Below are positions 1-9,318 of a stretch of DNA of 37,622 nt, piece by piece. The position numbers and the translations under genes are program-made. The stretch comes from Alcaligenaceae bacterium. Its GTDB lineage: Bacteria; Pseudomonadota; Gammaproteobacteria; Burkholderiales; Burkholderiaceae_B. The notes under the pieces were generated by a model. That model saw only the letters and a list, made by a program, of their open reading frames with translations. It was not told the DNA's origin and searched no databases. The stretch spans positions 1 through 37,622 of the forward strand of contig JAJUJD010000010.1 in assembly GCA_029267315.1 (NCBI GenBank), written 5' to 3'. Positions within the stretch are counted from its first letter, which is position 1. Every line of letters starts with the position of its first letter.

Positions 1-82
1 CGGCTACATCTATCACTACGCCTTTGCAATGATCATCGGGATCATGGCTTTATTAACCTTTTTCGTGCTGACGGTTCACTGA
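1..82 (+). CDS. nuoL: NADH-quinone oxidoreductase subunit L, C-terminal fragment
   Basis: Only the last 26 codons lie in the window, an open frame entering from the left edge and ending in TGA at 80-82. They encode a hydrophobic helix (motif MIIGIMALLTFFVL), which suits the terminal transmembrane helix of NuoL, an antiporter-like proton-pumping subunit of complex I. The assignment rests mainly on position, because nuoL directly precedes nuoM in proteobacterial nuo operons. The TGA shares one base with the nuoM ATG, a coupling overlap. The fragment is too short to identify by sequence alone. Confidence 0.75.
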   Translation, partial: GYIYHYAFAMIIGIMALLTFFVLTVH

Positions 83-1581
83 TGGCTAGCGATATGGCGT
101 CTTCTACATTTCCATGGTTAACGCTTGCGATTTTCGTGCCTATCGTCGCCGGCCTGCTAGTACTGCTGGTCGGCCGCGATGAACGGCCCGAACTGACGCG
201 GGTGTTGTCGCTGGTCGGTGCCGTCCTCGGCTTTCTGGTGACCATTCCGCTGTATACGGGTTTCGACCCCTATACGGCCAACATGCAGTTCGTTGAACTG
301 ACCCCCTGGATCGAAAACTTCTCGGTCAACTACCACCTCGGTGTTGATGGAATCTCCCTGTGGTTCGTGTTGCTGACCGCTTTCATCACCATCATCGTGG
401 TGCTGGCGGGCTGGGAAGTCATCACCAGCCGCGTGTCGCAGTACATGGGGGCTTTCCTGATTCTGTCTGGCCTCATGATCGGCGTGTTCGCTGCGCTTGA
501 TGCCATGCTGTTCTACGTGTTCTTCGAGGCCACGCTCATTCCGATGTATCTCATCATCGGTGTGTGGGGCGGTCCGAATCGCGTATACGCAGCATTCAAG
601 TTCTTCCTGTACACGCTGCTGGGCTCACTGCTCATGCTGGTGGCATTCCTGTACCTGTGGCACGTGTCGGGCGGTTCCTTCGACATTCTGACCTGGCACA
701 AGACGGCCCTTGCCCACACTCCGCAGGTCCTGATCTTCCTGGCTCTGCTGGCTGCTTTTGCGGTGAAGGTGCCGATGTGGCCGGTGCATACTTGGTTGCC
801 GGATGCCCACGTGGAAGCGCCTACGGGTGGTTCTGTGGTGCTGGCCGCCATCATGTTGAAGCTGGGTGCCTACGGCTTCCTGCGTTTCTCTTTGCCCATC
901 GTGCCAGATGCATCGCAGTCGCTTTCCTGGCTGATGATTTCGCTCTCTCTGATTGCCGTCATCTATATCGGCCTGGTCGCCATCGTCCAGCAAGATATGA
1001 AGAAACTGGTGGCTTATTCCTCCGTGGCTCACATGGGCTTCGTGACGCTGGGCTTCTTCATCTTCAACCAGGGTGGCCTGGAGGGCGGTATCGTGCAGAT
1101 GATCTCGCACGGTTTCATTTCCGGCGCAATGTTCCTGTGCATTGGCGTTCTGTATGACCGTCTGCACAGCCGCGAAATCTCCGATTACGGCGGTGTGGTC
1201 AACGTCATGCCCCGTTTCGTCACCTTCTTCGTGCTGTTCTCCATGGCCAATGCGGGTTTGCCTGCCACCTCCGGCTTCGTGGGTGAGTTCATGGTCATTA
1301 TTGCCTCGGTCCAGTACAACTTCTGGATTGGCCTGCTGGCTGCCACTTCGCTGATTCTGGGTGCTTCGTATTCACTGTGGATGCTGAAGCGAGTGGCCTA
1401 TGGTGAGATCACCAACGACAAGGTGCGCGGCATGAGCGATATCAACGGCCGTGAATTCTTCATTCTCGGGGTGTTGGCGATTGCAACGCTTTACATGGGT
1501 ATTTATCCCAAGCCCTTTACGGATGTCATGCACGTGTCGGTCGATGCGCTGCTCCAGCACATCGCAATCTCGAAACTGTAA
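82..1581 (+). CDS. nuoM: NADH-quinone oxidoreductase subunit M
   Basis: This encodes a 499-residue polytopic membrane protein, the usual NuoM length. NuoM is one of three antiporter-like subunits of complex I that couple quinone reduction to proton translocation across the inner membrane. Family marks are visible: the FFEATLIPMYLIIG segment with the helix-5 glutamate (about residue 149), WLPDAHVEAPTGGSV followed by the lysine-bearing helix IMLKLGAYGFLR, and KKLVAYSSVAHMGF with its buried lysine. The ATG at 82 overlaps the nuoL stop. An alternative in-frame ATG lies four codons on. It is followed six bases later by nuoN, in one operon. Confidence 0.97.
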   Translation: MASDMASSTFPWLTLAIFVPIVAGLLVLLVGRDERPELTRVLSLVGAVLGFLVTIPLYTGFDPYTANMQFVELTPWIENFSVNYHLGVDGISLWFVLLTAFITIIVVLAGWEVITSRVSQYMGAFLILSGLMIGVFAALDAMLFYVFFEATLIPMYLIIGVWGGPNRVYAAFKFFLYTLLGSLLMLVAFLYLWHVSGGSFDILTWHKTALAHTPQVLIFLALLAAFAVKVPMWPVHTWLPDAHVEAPTGGSVVLAAIMLKLGAYGFLRFSLPIVPDASQSLSWLMISLSLIAVIYIGLVAIVQQDMKKLVAYSSVAHMGFVTLGFFIFNQGGLEGGIVQMISHGFISGAMFLCIGVLYDRLHSREISDYGGVVNVMPRFVTFFVLFSMANAGLPATSGFVGEFMVIIASVQYNFWIGLLAATSLILGASYSLWMLKRVAYGEITNDKVRGMSDINGREFFILGVLAIATLYMGIYPKPFTDVMHVSVDALLQHIAISKL

Positions 1582-1587
1582 GCCTCG

Positions 1588-3078
1588 ATGACCATGCAAA
1601 CTTCATTTGACTTCGTTTTGGCTCTGCCCGAGATCCTGTTGTTGATCATGGCGGCCATAGTGCTGCTGATCGATGCCTTCAGCAAATCCGAGACTCGACA
1701 CGCCACGTTTCTCCTCAGCCTGGCATCGCTGGTGATCGTCACCGGCATTTCCGTATTGCAGTGGAATGCCGGAGTTTCCGGGTCCACCTTCAGTGGTCTG
1801 TTTGTGGTGGATTCCCTGGCCCACTTCATGAAAGTGGTTTCCTATCTGGCAGTCATTGCCACGCTGATCTATGGTCGCGGCTACAACGAAGCTCGCGACA
1901 TGACGCGCAACGGCGGTGAGCTCTATTCACTGACGCTGTTCGCCTTGTTAGGTCAGATGGTCATGATCTCCGCAGGAAGCATGCTCACGGTGTACCTGGG
2001 CCTGGAACTCATGTCCTTCGCTCTGTATGCCTTGGTGGCGGTGCGTCGCGATCACCTGCCTTCCAGTGAGGCTGCCATGAAGTACTTCGTACTGGGTTCC
2101 ATGGCTTCCGGCGTGCTGCTCTACGGTATGTCCATGGTGTATGGCGCCACGGGCACTCTGGATCTGGCCAAGATGGCCGACATCATCGGTTCGGGCCAGG
2201 CTGAGCGTCTGCCGCTGGTCTTCGGTGTGGTGTTTATCGTAACTGGCCTGGGTTTCAAGCTGGCGACGGCTCCCTTCCATATGTGGTCACCAGACGTCTA
2301 TCAAGGTGCGCCCACTTCGGTAACACTGATCATTGCTGCCGCTCCCAAGTTGGCCGCACTGGCGATCACCCTGCGCTTGCTGATCGATGGCCTGCACGGT
2401 CTGGCCATTGACTGGCAGCCGATGCTGCTGGTGCTGTCGGTGCTGTCGCTGGCTATCGGTAACCTGACAGCCATCATGCAGAAGAACTTCAAGCGCATGC
2501 TGGCCTACTCCACGATCTCGCACATGGGCTTCGTGCTGCTTGGCCTGCTTTCCGGCGTAATTGACGGTTCTACCGATACCGCCGGCCTGGCGTACGGCTC
2601 CTCGCTGTTCTACATGATCATCTATGTGCTCACCACGCTGGTGACCTTTGGTCTGATCATGCTGCTGAGCCACCGTGGCTTTGAGTGCGAAAACATCTCC
2701 GATCTGGCTGGTCTCAATCGCCGCAACCCCATGATGGCTGCCATGTTGCTGCTGTCCATGTTCTCGTTGGCCGGCATTCCGCCGCTCGCGGGCTTCTATG
2801 CGAAGCTGGCAGTGCTGCAGGCGGTGATCGGCGCCGGTTATCTGTGGCTGGCAGTCTTTGCAGTGGTCATGTCGCTGATTGGCGCCTTCTACTATCTGCG
2901 TGTAGTGAAGGTGGCCTACTTTGACGAGCCCGACGGCGAGGTCGGTGCCCTGGACAACGGTGTTCTCACCAACGGCCTTATGACTATCAATGGTCTGCTG
3001 GTTCTGCTGTTTGGTCTTCTGCCGGGTGGCCTGATGGCGCTCTGCGTCAACGTGGTCCGCCAGTCCCTTCAGTTCTGA
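1588..3078 (+). CDS. nuoN: NADH-quinone oxidoreductase subunit N
   Basis: This encodes a 496-residue polytopic protein that matches NuoN, the third antiporter-like subunit of the complex I membrane arm. Visible marks are [15 protein letters not shown] with the conserved helix-5 glutamate, [21 protein letters not shown] with the helix-7 lysine, and [14 protein letters not shown]. These belong to the NuoL/M/N superfamily, and gene order (L, M, N) separates it from its paralogues. It starts six bases after nuoM and ends eight bases before the DUF2818 gene, so these genes are probably co-transcribed. No strong Shine-Dalgarno sequence precedes the ATG, which fits coupling to nuoM translation. Confidence 0.97.
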   Translation: MTMQTSFDFVLALPEILLLIMAAIVLLIDAFSKSETRHATFLLSLASLVIVTGISVLQWNAGVSGSTFSGLFVVDSLAHFMKVVSYLAVIATLIYGRGYNEARDMTRNGGELYSLTLFALLGQMVMISAGSMLTVYLGLELMSFALYALVAVRRDHLPSSEAAMKYFVLGSMASGVLLYGMSMVYGATGTLDLAKMADIIGSGQAERLPLVFGVVFIVTGLGFKLATAPFHMWSPDVYQGAPTSVTLIIAAAPKLAALAITLRLLIDGLHGLAIDWQPMLLVLSVLSLAIGNLTAIMQKNFKRMLAYSTISHMGFVLLGLLSGVIDGSTDTAGLAYGSSLFYMIIYVLTTLVTFGLIMLLSHRGFECENISDLAGLNRRNPMMAAMLLLSMFSLAGIPPLAGFYAKLAVLQAVIGAGYLWLAVFAVVMSLIGAFYYLRVVKVAYFDEPDGEVGALDNGVLTNGLMTINGLLVLLFGLLPGGLMALCVNVVRQSLQF

Positions 3079-3086
3079 GCAGGCGG

Positions 3087-3665
3087 ATGAATCAGTCTTT
3101 CGCCGTCTGGTTGCTCATTCTGCTGTCTTTGGTGACGGCAAACCTTCCCTTCCTGGTGGAGCGTCCCTTTCTGGCGCTCCCCTGGAAGCAGAAGGGTGAA
3201 TCCGCCCGGCCGTCATGGCTGCAGTGGCTGAGTTCCATCGTTTTCTTCGCTGCGCTGGTTGGTATTGGCGCAGCGGCAATGATGCTGATCGGTCAAGGCG
3301 TTTTCGCTGCAACAGACGCCGCTTCGGTGGCGCGCTTTGTGGGCATACTGTTGGCACTCACGTCGGCGGTGGCCCTTGTGCTGGCCTACCCGGGCTGGCG
3401 CAACCGAGGCCTGAAGATCCAAAAGAATTTTTTTGAAAGGCTGCTTGAGCTCTTGGCGTTCTACGCTCTGGTCGGCGTGCTCGGGTTTGCATTCGAAGCG
3501 AATCTGGGCAACCGCTTTCCGCAGGGCTGGGAGTTCTACGCCATCACGCTTTGCCTGTTTCTGGTACTTGGTTACCCGGGTTTTGTCTGGCGCTACCTGA
3601 TGAAACGCAGGGCCACTGCCCGCGCCGACAGGCGCGCCAAAACAGACGCCATGGCCGCGCACTGA
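3087..3665 (+). CDS. DUF2818 family membrane protein with an internal extension
   Basis: This encodes a 192-residue membrane protein of unknown function placed directly after nuoN, the usual spot for DUF2818 genes in Burkholderiales. The N-terminus (motif VTANLPFLVERPF) and C-terminus (FPQGWEFYAITLCLFLVLGYPGF) look like the two halves of that family, which as I recall is normally about 100 residues. Between them, roughly residues 40-118, is extra sequence holding two further predicted transmembrane helices (VFFAALVGIGAAAMMLIGQG and FVGILLALTSAVALVLAY). The frame is continuous. Position suggests a role linked to complex I assembly or the membrane arm, but that is inference only. Confidence 0.85.
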   Translation: MNQSFAVWLLILLSLVTANLPFLVERPFLALPWKQKGESARPSWLQWLSSIVFFAALVGIGAAAMMLIGQGVFAATDAASVARFVGILLALTSAVALVLAYPGWRNRGLKIQKNFFERLLELLAFYALVGVLGFAFEANLGNRFPQGWEFYAITLCLFLVLGYPGFVWRYLMKRRATARADRRAKTDAMAAH

Positions 3666-3690
3666 CGCGGCGATCCATTCTCTCGCACCC

Positions 3691-4542
3691 ATGTCTCACC
3701 TCATACTTCAATCTCCCAGCCTGACCGCTGCGCATGTGGAACAGATTGCCGCCCTGGTATCGGCCTCCGGGGTACAGGAACTTGGGCCAACGGCCGTCAG
3801 ACTGTTGGAAGCAGACGCTTCCGAAAAAGCGGCTGTTGCCGCTCAGTGCGAGGCTTATCGCATGGATTTCGCTTTCCTGCCGGAAATCGATCTTCTTCGC
3901 GAAATGCGTATCCTCGCCATGGATATGGATTCCACCCTGGTCAACATTGAATGCATCGACGAGATTGCCGATGCCGTGGGGCGCAAGCCTCAGGTGGCGG
4001 CAATTACGGAAGCGGCCATGCGTGGGGAAATCAAGGATTTCTCGGAAAGTCTGCGACGTCGTGTGGCCTTGCTTGAGGGCGTGCCCGAAACGGCCTTGTT
4101 GGAAGTATATGAAGAGCGGCTGCGTCTGAACCCAGGGGCAGAACGGCTTGTCGCCACGGCGAAGAAGCATGGTCTGAAGGTGCTGTTAGTCTCCGGGGGG
4201 TTCACATTCTTCACGGAGCGCCTGCGCGAGCGCTTGGGCCTGGACGCGGCACACTCCAATGTTCTGGAAGTCGTCGAAGGCAGGCTGACCGGCCGCGTCT
4301 TGGGCGATATCGTCGACGCACACGGCAAGGCCGCTCGGCTACAAGCGCTGGCAGAAGAGCTGGGGGCAGGCACGAACCAGATTATCGCTGTGGGCGATGG
4401 TGCGAATGACCTCGAAATGATGGCACACGCCAAATATTCTGTCGCCTACCGGGCCAAGCCTGTCGTACGTCAACAGGCTGCCTTCGCCCTCAATTACAGC
4501 CCGCTGGACGCCATTTTGAACTGGTTCCGGTTGTCCTTCTGA
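3691..4542 (+). CDS. serB: Phosphoserine phosphatase
   Basis: This encodes a 283-residue HAD-superfamily enzyme that hydrolyses O-phosphoserine to serine, the last step of serine synthesis in the cytoplasm. Motif I is DMDST at residues 78-82, with the nucleophile and acid/base aspartates. Motif II is SGG at 168-170, the conserved lysine is near 213, and motif III is GDGAND at 235-240. The substrate-site glutamate lies in NIECIDEIAD. The N-terminal 70 residues form a short regulatory-type region as in other SerB proteins. It starts 25 bp after the DUF2818 gene but is functionally unrelated to nuo. The last 49 bp overlap the 3' end of mfd on the other strand. Confidence 0.96.
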   Translation: MSHLILQSPSLTAAHVEQIAALVSASGVQELGPTAVRLLEADASEKAAVAAQCEAYRMDFAFLPEIDLLREMRILAMDMDSTLVNIECIDEIADAVGRKPQVAAITEAAMRGEIKDFSESLRRRVALLEGVPETALLEVYEERLRLNPGAERLVATAKKHGLKVLLVSGGFTFFTERLRERLGLDAAHSNVLEVVEGRLTGRVLGDIVDAHGKAARLQALAEELGAGTNQIIAVGDGANDLEMMAHAKYSVAYRAKPVVRQQAAFALNYSPLDAILNWFRLSF

Positions 4543-7500
4543 TTGGTCTTCCCCAGTGACCGCAAAAGCTCGCGCAAGGCGTCTACGCGCGCCTTGAGTG
4601 GCAGCCCTTCCTTGAATTCCAACCTGAGCCTGTCCTGGCCGGAGAGCTTCACGTCGCGCCGCGTCTGGACCAATTCGATAATGCGCATGGGATCAACCTC
4701 GGGCTTGGCCGAGAACTGAATCAGTGCCTGACTTTCGGCGGCATCCAGCTTGACGACGCCCAGCGGTTCGGCAAGGAGTCGCAGCCTATGAGTGGCAAGC
4801 AGGTTCTGCGCGGCCTCCGGTAATTTGCCATAGCGGTCGATCAGTTCTTCCTGAATCAGGATGATCTCATCTTCATCGCGTGCATGGGAGAGCTTCTTGT
4901 AATGCCCCAGGCGTGCATGAATGTCCGGACAATAATCGTTGGGAAGCAAGGCAGAGGCATGCAGGTTGACTTCGCACTTGGCGTCGAAAGGCGATTCGAG
5001 ATCCGGTTCTTCCCCTGCCTTCAGAGCGCGTACAGCCTCGTTGAGCATATCGGTGTACATGGAGAAGCCGACTTCCTGAATGTTCCCTGATTGCGATTCC
5101 CCCAATACCTCTCCTGTGCCACGGATCTCTAGGTCGTGCATGGCCAGGAAGAAGCCTGAACCCAGTTCCTCCATGGCCTGAATGGCCTCAAGCCGCTTCT
5201 TGGCGTTGGACGTGATGGCGTCTTCGGGAGGGGTCAGCAGATAGGCGTAGGCCTGATGGTGTGAACGGCCCACACGACCGCGCAGCTGATGGAGCTGAGC
5301 GAGACCGAGCCTATCGGCCCGATGAATCACAATGGTGTTGGCCGTCGGTACGTCGATGCCAGTTTCAATGATGGTGGTGCACAGGAGCACGTTGTAGCGT
5401 TGCTGATAGAAGCCTTTCATGACTTCTTCCAGTTCGCGCTCGGGCATCTGCCCGTGGGCCACGGCGATGCGTGCCTCTGGAACCAATTCCTCCAGACGTG
5501 CACGGCGGTTGTGAATGGTCTCGACTTCGTTATGCAGAAAGTAAACCTGACCTCCGCGCTTCAGCTCCCGCAGTAGCGCTTCGCGGATGGTGCTGTTGTC
5601 TTCCCTGCGCACGAAAGTTTTGATGGCAAGCCGCTTTTGCGGGGCAGTCGCAATGACTGAGAAGTCGCGGATGCCTTCGAGGGACATGCCCAGTGTGCGT
5701 GGGATGGGTGTGGCCGTGAGCGTCAGCACATCGACCTCAGCACGCAACTTCTTGAGGGTTTCTTTCTGACGTACACCGAAGCGGTGTTCCTCATCGATTA
5801 TGACCAGGCCCAGGTTCTTGAAGCGGGTTTCCTTGGACAGAATTTTGTGGGTGCCAATGACGATATCGACAGAGCCTTTGGCCAGGCCATCCAGCGCCGC
5901 GCTGACCTCTTTGGATGACCGGAACCGCGACAGCTCAACGACACGTACGGGCCAGTCGGCAAATCGGTCGGAAAAGGTTTGAGCGTGCTGTTCGGCCAGC
6001 AGGGTGGTGGGGCAGAGCAGAGCGACTTGCATGCCATTGGCCACCGCAATAAAGGCGGCGCGTAAGGCGACCTCGGTCTTGCCAAAACCAACATCGCCGC
6101 AGACCAGGCGGTCCATGGGACGACCGGAGGTCATGTCTTCAATGACCGCCTGAATGGCGGCAGCCTGGTCCGGCGTTTCCTCGAAGCCGAAGCCTTCGGC
6201 AAAGGCTTCGTAGTCCTGGAGAGGCAGCTTGAATTGATGGCCCTCGCGCGCGGCGCGCTGGGCGTAGAGGGCGAGGAGTTCGGCTGCCGCGTCGCGGACC
6301 TGTTTTGCCGCTTTGCGTCGCGCCTTGTCCCATTGGCCAGAGCCGAGCTGATGCAAGGGCGCGTTCTCGGAGTCCGCGCCACTGTAGCGGGATATCAGGT
6401 GCAGCTGGGAAACGGGCACGTATAGAGTGGTGCCGCCGGCATACTCCAGGTTGAGGAACTCCATCACTCCTTCGCCCAGATCCATCTCTGCCAGCCCCAG
6501 GTAACGTCCAATACCATGCTGGGCGTGCACCACAGGGTCGCCTTCGCGTAGCTCGGACAAGTCGCGCACCATGGCTTCGATGTCGCTGGCGCGGTCATGA
6601 CTGCGCCTTCCCCGGCGGCTGGTGCGTGCTTGGGTGGGATAGAGATCGTTTTCCGTCAGTAGGAAAACGGGCTGTTCCGCTAAACCGAAGCCCGTGGACA
6701 AGGGTGCCACGAGCAGGGAGAGACCGGCAGACCGCTCTGGTGCGTCCTCTGTGTCGGTGTCCAGGAACTGAGCCAGCGACTCGACTGCTGTGTCCGGCGT
6801 AATACCGAACTCGCGCAGCATCTGGTCGATGGTTTCCCGACGGCCCGCAGAGTCAGCGCATAGCACGATGCGCCCGGAATGGCTGTCGAGCAAGCGGCGC
6901 AGCGCGGCCACCGGGTCGTCTGCACGGCGCGACACCGCCACATTGGGAACCGGAAGAAAATCAGGAGATGCCTGTTCCCCGCCCAGGCTTAGACGCGGGA
7001 AGCGCTTCAGCTCGCTAAAGAGCCCTTCGTCGTTCAGGAATAGTGATTCGGGCGGCAAGACCGGACGCTCCCGGTCACTTTTCAAAAACTGCCAGCGACC
7101 GTAGGTGTCCTGGCTGAAGTTTCGAATGATGGGTGCCGGGTCGCCAAGGGTCACAGTAATGGCGTCGTCCGGTAGATAGTCGAACAGGGTGGCCGTGCGG
7201 TCGAAAAACAGCGGCAAGTAATATTCGACCCCCGAAAATGCAATGCCGTTACCGATATCTTTGTACGGCAACGCACGGGAAGGGTCGCCTTCAAATACTT
7301 CGCGAAAGCGGGCCCGGAACTGCGTGCGGGCTTCTTCGTCCATGGGGAACTCACGCCCGGGCAGCAGCTGAATCTCCTTCACCGGGTAGAGGCTACGCTG
7401 CGTGTCGACATCGAAGCTACGTATGGAATCGATTTCGTCGTCGAAGAGGTCGATGCGGTAGGGCAGTACCGAGCCCATGGGAAAGAGGTCGATCAGGCTT

Positions 7501-8042
7501 CCACGGATACAGAATTCGCCAGGAGCCGTGACCTGTGTCACATGGGAGTAGTTGGCCAGCGTGAGCTGTTGGCGCAATGCCTGTTCGTCCAACTGCTCGC
7601 CCTGACGGAAAGAAAAGGTATAGGCCGCCAGGAATTCGGGAGGCGCCAGGCGATACAGCGCTGTCGTGACGGGCACGAGCAGTACGTCGACATCATTCTG
7701 CATAAGGGCATGCAGCGTGCGCAGACGCTCAGACACAAGGTCTTGGTGCGGTGAGAAGCCGTCATAGGGCAGGGTTTCCCAATCCGGTAGGCGCCTTACC
7801 CTGAGCTCTGGCGCAAAGAGCGGAATCTCATCCGTGAGACGCTGGGCCGCCAACGGTTCAGCACACAATACCGCCAGCGTGCGCCCTGAATGACGCGCAA
7901 GATCAGCGAGCAAATAACCATCACCGGAACCAGGAGGAAGGGGATGGGCGTGACGCTGGCCCGGCCGCAGGGCTGCGAGAAGTTGGGGAGTGGAGGAAAG
8001 TGAAGGCACGGGGTGAGAAACATTGGCCATGGAGCAAGCCAT
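4494..8042 (-). CDS. mfd: Transcription-repair coupling factor Mfd
   Basis: This encodes a 1182-residue DNA translocase that removes RNA polymerase stalled at lesions and recruits UvrA. Domains in order are an N-terminal UvrB-like module (to about residue 350), the CarD-like RNA polymerase interaction domain near 495-560 (VVHAQHGIGRYLGL), a RecG-like motor with Walker A GDVGFGKTEVA near 650, DEEH near 750 and QLRGRVGRS near 920, and the C-terminal TRCF domain. Length is normal for the family. Two starts are possible, ATG at 8042 and ATG at 8030, and neither has a good Shine-Dalgarno site. It is divergent from ispDF with a 17-bp gap. The C-terminal 16 codons overlap serB antisense. Confidence 0.97.
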   Translation of the reverse strand: MACSMANVSHPVPSLSSTPQLLAALRPGQRHAHPLPPGSGDGYLLADLARHSGRTLAVLCAEPLAAQRLTDEIPLFAPELRVRRLPDWETLPYDGFSPHQDLVSERLRTLHALMQNDVDVLLVPVTTALYRLAPPEFLAAYTFSFRQGEQLDEQALRQQLTLANYSHVTQVTAPGEFCIRGSLIDLFPMGSVLPYRIDLFDDEIDSIRSFDVDTQRSLYPVKEIQLLPGREFPMDEEARTQFRARFREVFEGDPSRALPYKDIGNGIAFSGVEYYLPLFFDRTATLFDYLPDDAITVTLGDPAPIIRNFSQDTYGRWQFLKSDRERPVLPPESLFLNDEGLFSELKRFPRLSLGGEQASPDFLPVPNVAVSRRADDPVAALRRLLDSHSGRIVLCADSAGRRETIDQMLREFGITPDTAVESLAQFLDTDTEDAPERSAGLSLLVAPLSTGFGLAEQPVFLLTENDLYPTQARTSRRGRRSHDRASDIEAMVRDLSELREGDPVVHAQHGIGRYLGLAEMDLGEGVMEFLNLEYAGGTTLYVPVSQLHLISRYSGADSENAPLHQLGSGQWDKARRKAAKQVRDAAAELLALYAQRAAREGHQFKLPLQDYEAFAEGFGFEETPDQAAAIQAVIEDMTSGRPMDRLVCGDVGFGKTEVALRAAFIAVANGMQVALLCPTTLLAEQHAQTFSDRFADWPVRVVELSRFRSSKEVSAALDGLAKGSVDIVIGTHKILSKETRFKNLGLVIIDEEHRFGVRQKETLKKLRAEVDVLTLTATPIPRTLGMSLEGIRDFSVIATAPQKRLAIKTFVRREDNSTIREALLRELKRGGQVYFLHNEVETIHNRRARLEELVPEARIAVAHGQMPERELEEVMKGFYQQRYNVLLCTTIIETGIDVPTANTIVIHRADRLGLAQLHQLRGRVGRSHHQAYAYLLTPPEDAITSNAKKRLEAIQAMEELGSGFFLAMHDLEIRGTGEVLGESQSGNIQEVGFSMYTDMLNEAVRALKAGEEPDLESPFDAKCEVNLHASALLPNDYCPDIHARLGHYKKLSHARDEDEIILIQEELIDRYGKLPEAAQNLLATHRLRLLAEPLGVVKLDAAESQALIQFSAKPEVDPMRIIELVQTRRDVKLSGQDRLRLEFKEGLPLKARVDALRELLRSLGKTNQKDNRNQFKMASSGL

Positions 8043-8050
8043 TATAAAAT
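8023..8050 (+). promoter_or_regulatory. Candidate promoter for ispDF in a 17-bp divergent gap
   Basis: Reading toward ispDF, TTGGCC (8023-8028) is followed after 16 bp by TAAAAT (8045-8050). The ispDF ATG begins at 8060, so the predicted transcript would have almost no leader. On the other strand the same AT-rich core reads TATAAT immediately before the first mfd ATG. With only 17 bp between the start codons, the promoters of both genes must overlap each other or the coding ends. This is a pattern match only. Confidence 0.35.
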
Positions 8051-8059
8051 GCCCGCACC

Positions 8060-9304
8060 ATGAACACCTATCGTACCCGAATCATTGCCATCGTCCCGGC
8101 TGGCGGCGTCGGTCAGCGCGCCGGAACGGCCTACCCCAAGCAGTATCGCTTACTGGCCGGAGAAGCCATGTTGCGGCGTGCAGTGCGTGCCTTGCTTGCA
8201 GATAAGCGCGTGGAGCAGGTCAGGGTAGCGGTATCCGAATCCGACTCGCGCGCGCACGAGGTCTTGGTAGGTCTGCCGCGCACGGAATGCCGGCCCTGTG
8301 GCGGGCCGACGCGGGCAGCGACTGTATTGGGGGCAGTGCGCGATGCTCAGCTGCATCCGGATGACTGGGTACTGGTACACGACGCCGCCCGCCCCGGCTT
8401 GCCGGCAGAGGCACTCGGGCGGCTCATCGATGTCTGTCTGCAGCATGGGCGGGGAGGGCTACTTGCTGAGCCCGTCGCAGACACGGTCAAGCGCGCGCGC
8501 CAGTCGGCCGAAGCTGGGGGGGCCGTCCGCGTGGAGGTATCTGTTCCGCGCGACAACCTGTGGCTGGCGCAAACACCGCAACTTTTCCCAGCTGGGCTGC
8601 TGCTGGCAGCGCTGGAAGCCTCAGCCGATGATCCACGCGTAACGGATGAAGCCTCTGCCATGGAGCTGGCGGGTTACGAGCCATTGCTTGTGCCGGGTTC
8701 CATCCGCAATTTCAAAGTGACCTGGCCGGAAGACTTCGGCATGATGGAGCGTCTGCTGGCGACGGAATCTCCCATCCGGCCAATCGCCAAACCCGCCGCT
8801 GAAGCGCAGGCAATGGAGCAAAAAGTGAATATCAGAGTCGGACAAGGTTTTGATGTACACGCCCTCGTGGAAGGGCGTGATCTCATCATTGGCGGGGTGA
8901 AGATTCCCCACACGCATGGGCTGCTGGGCCATTCGGATGCCGACGTTCTGCTGCACGCCGTGACGGACGCCATACTGGGCGCAGCCGGATTGGGTGATAT
9001 TGGCCGGCATTTTCCGGACACTGACCCCCGTTACGCAGGCGCCGACAGCCGCGTACTACTGCGCGCCGCCATGGAGAAAGTCAGCGAAGCTGGTTGGCAG
9101 GTTGTGAATGTTGATGCAACGGTACACGCCCAGGCACCAAAAATAGGCCCGCACGCCGCTGCCATGGTGGCAAATATTGCGGCCGATCTTCGCGTGGATG
9201 CAGCGTGCGTGAACGTCAAGGCGAAGACGAATGAAAACCTGGGTTACCTGGGGCGCAAAGAGGGCATTGCCGCGACCGTGGTGGCCTTGCTGGCGGGAGC
9301 CTGA
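8060..9304 (+). CDS. ispDF: Bifunctional IspD-IspF enzyme of the MEP isoprenoid pathway
   Basis: One uninterrupted 414-residue frame carries both enzymes. Residues 1 to about 235 are IspD, the MEP cytidylyltransferase, with the CTP-binding loop [13 protein letters not shown] and VHDAARP. Residues 252-414 are IspF, the MEcPP synthase, with its metal ligands in GFDVH (Asp265, His267) and His299 in [10 protein letters not shown]. The two act at non-consecutive steps of the cytoplasmic MEP pathway. A short Ala/Pro-containing linker (about 237-251) joins them. An in-frame ATG at 8813 stands exactly where a free IspF would begin, so a separate IspF product is possible. Start ATG at 8060. The gene ends 14 bp from the convergent peroxiredoxin gene. 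Confidence 0.95.
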   Translation: MNTYRTRIIAIVPAGGVGQRAGTAYPKQYRLLAGEAMLRRAVRALLADKRVEQVRVAVSESDSRAHEVLVGLPRTECRPCGGPTRAATVLGAVRDAQLHPDDWVLVHDAARPGLPAEALGRLIDVCLQHGRGGLLAEPVADTVKRARQSAEAGGAVRVEVSVPRDNLWLAQTPQLFPAGLLLAALEASADDPRVTDEASAMELAGYEPLLVPGSIRNFKVTWPEDFGMMERLLATESPIRPIAKPAAEAQAMEQKVNIRVGQGFDVHALVEGRDLIIGGVKIPHTHGLLGHSDADVLLHAVTDAILGAAGLGDIGRHFPDTDPRYAGADSRVLLRAAMEKVSEAGWQVVNVDATVHAQAPKIGPHAAAMVANIAADLRVDAACVNVKAKTNENLGYLGRKEGIAATVVALLAGA

Positions 9305-9318
9305 TGGCCGAGCCAGCC

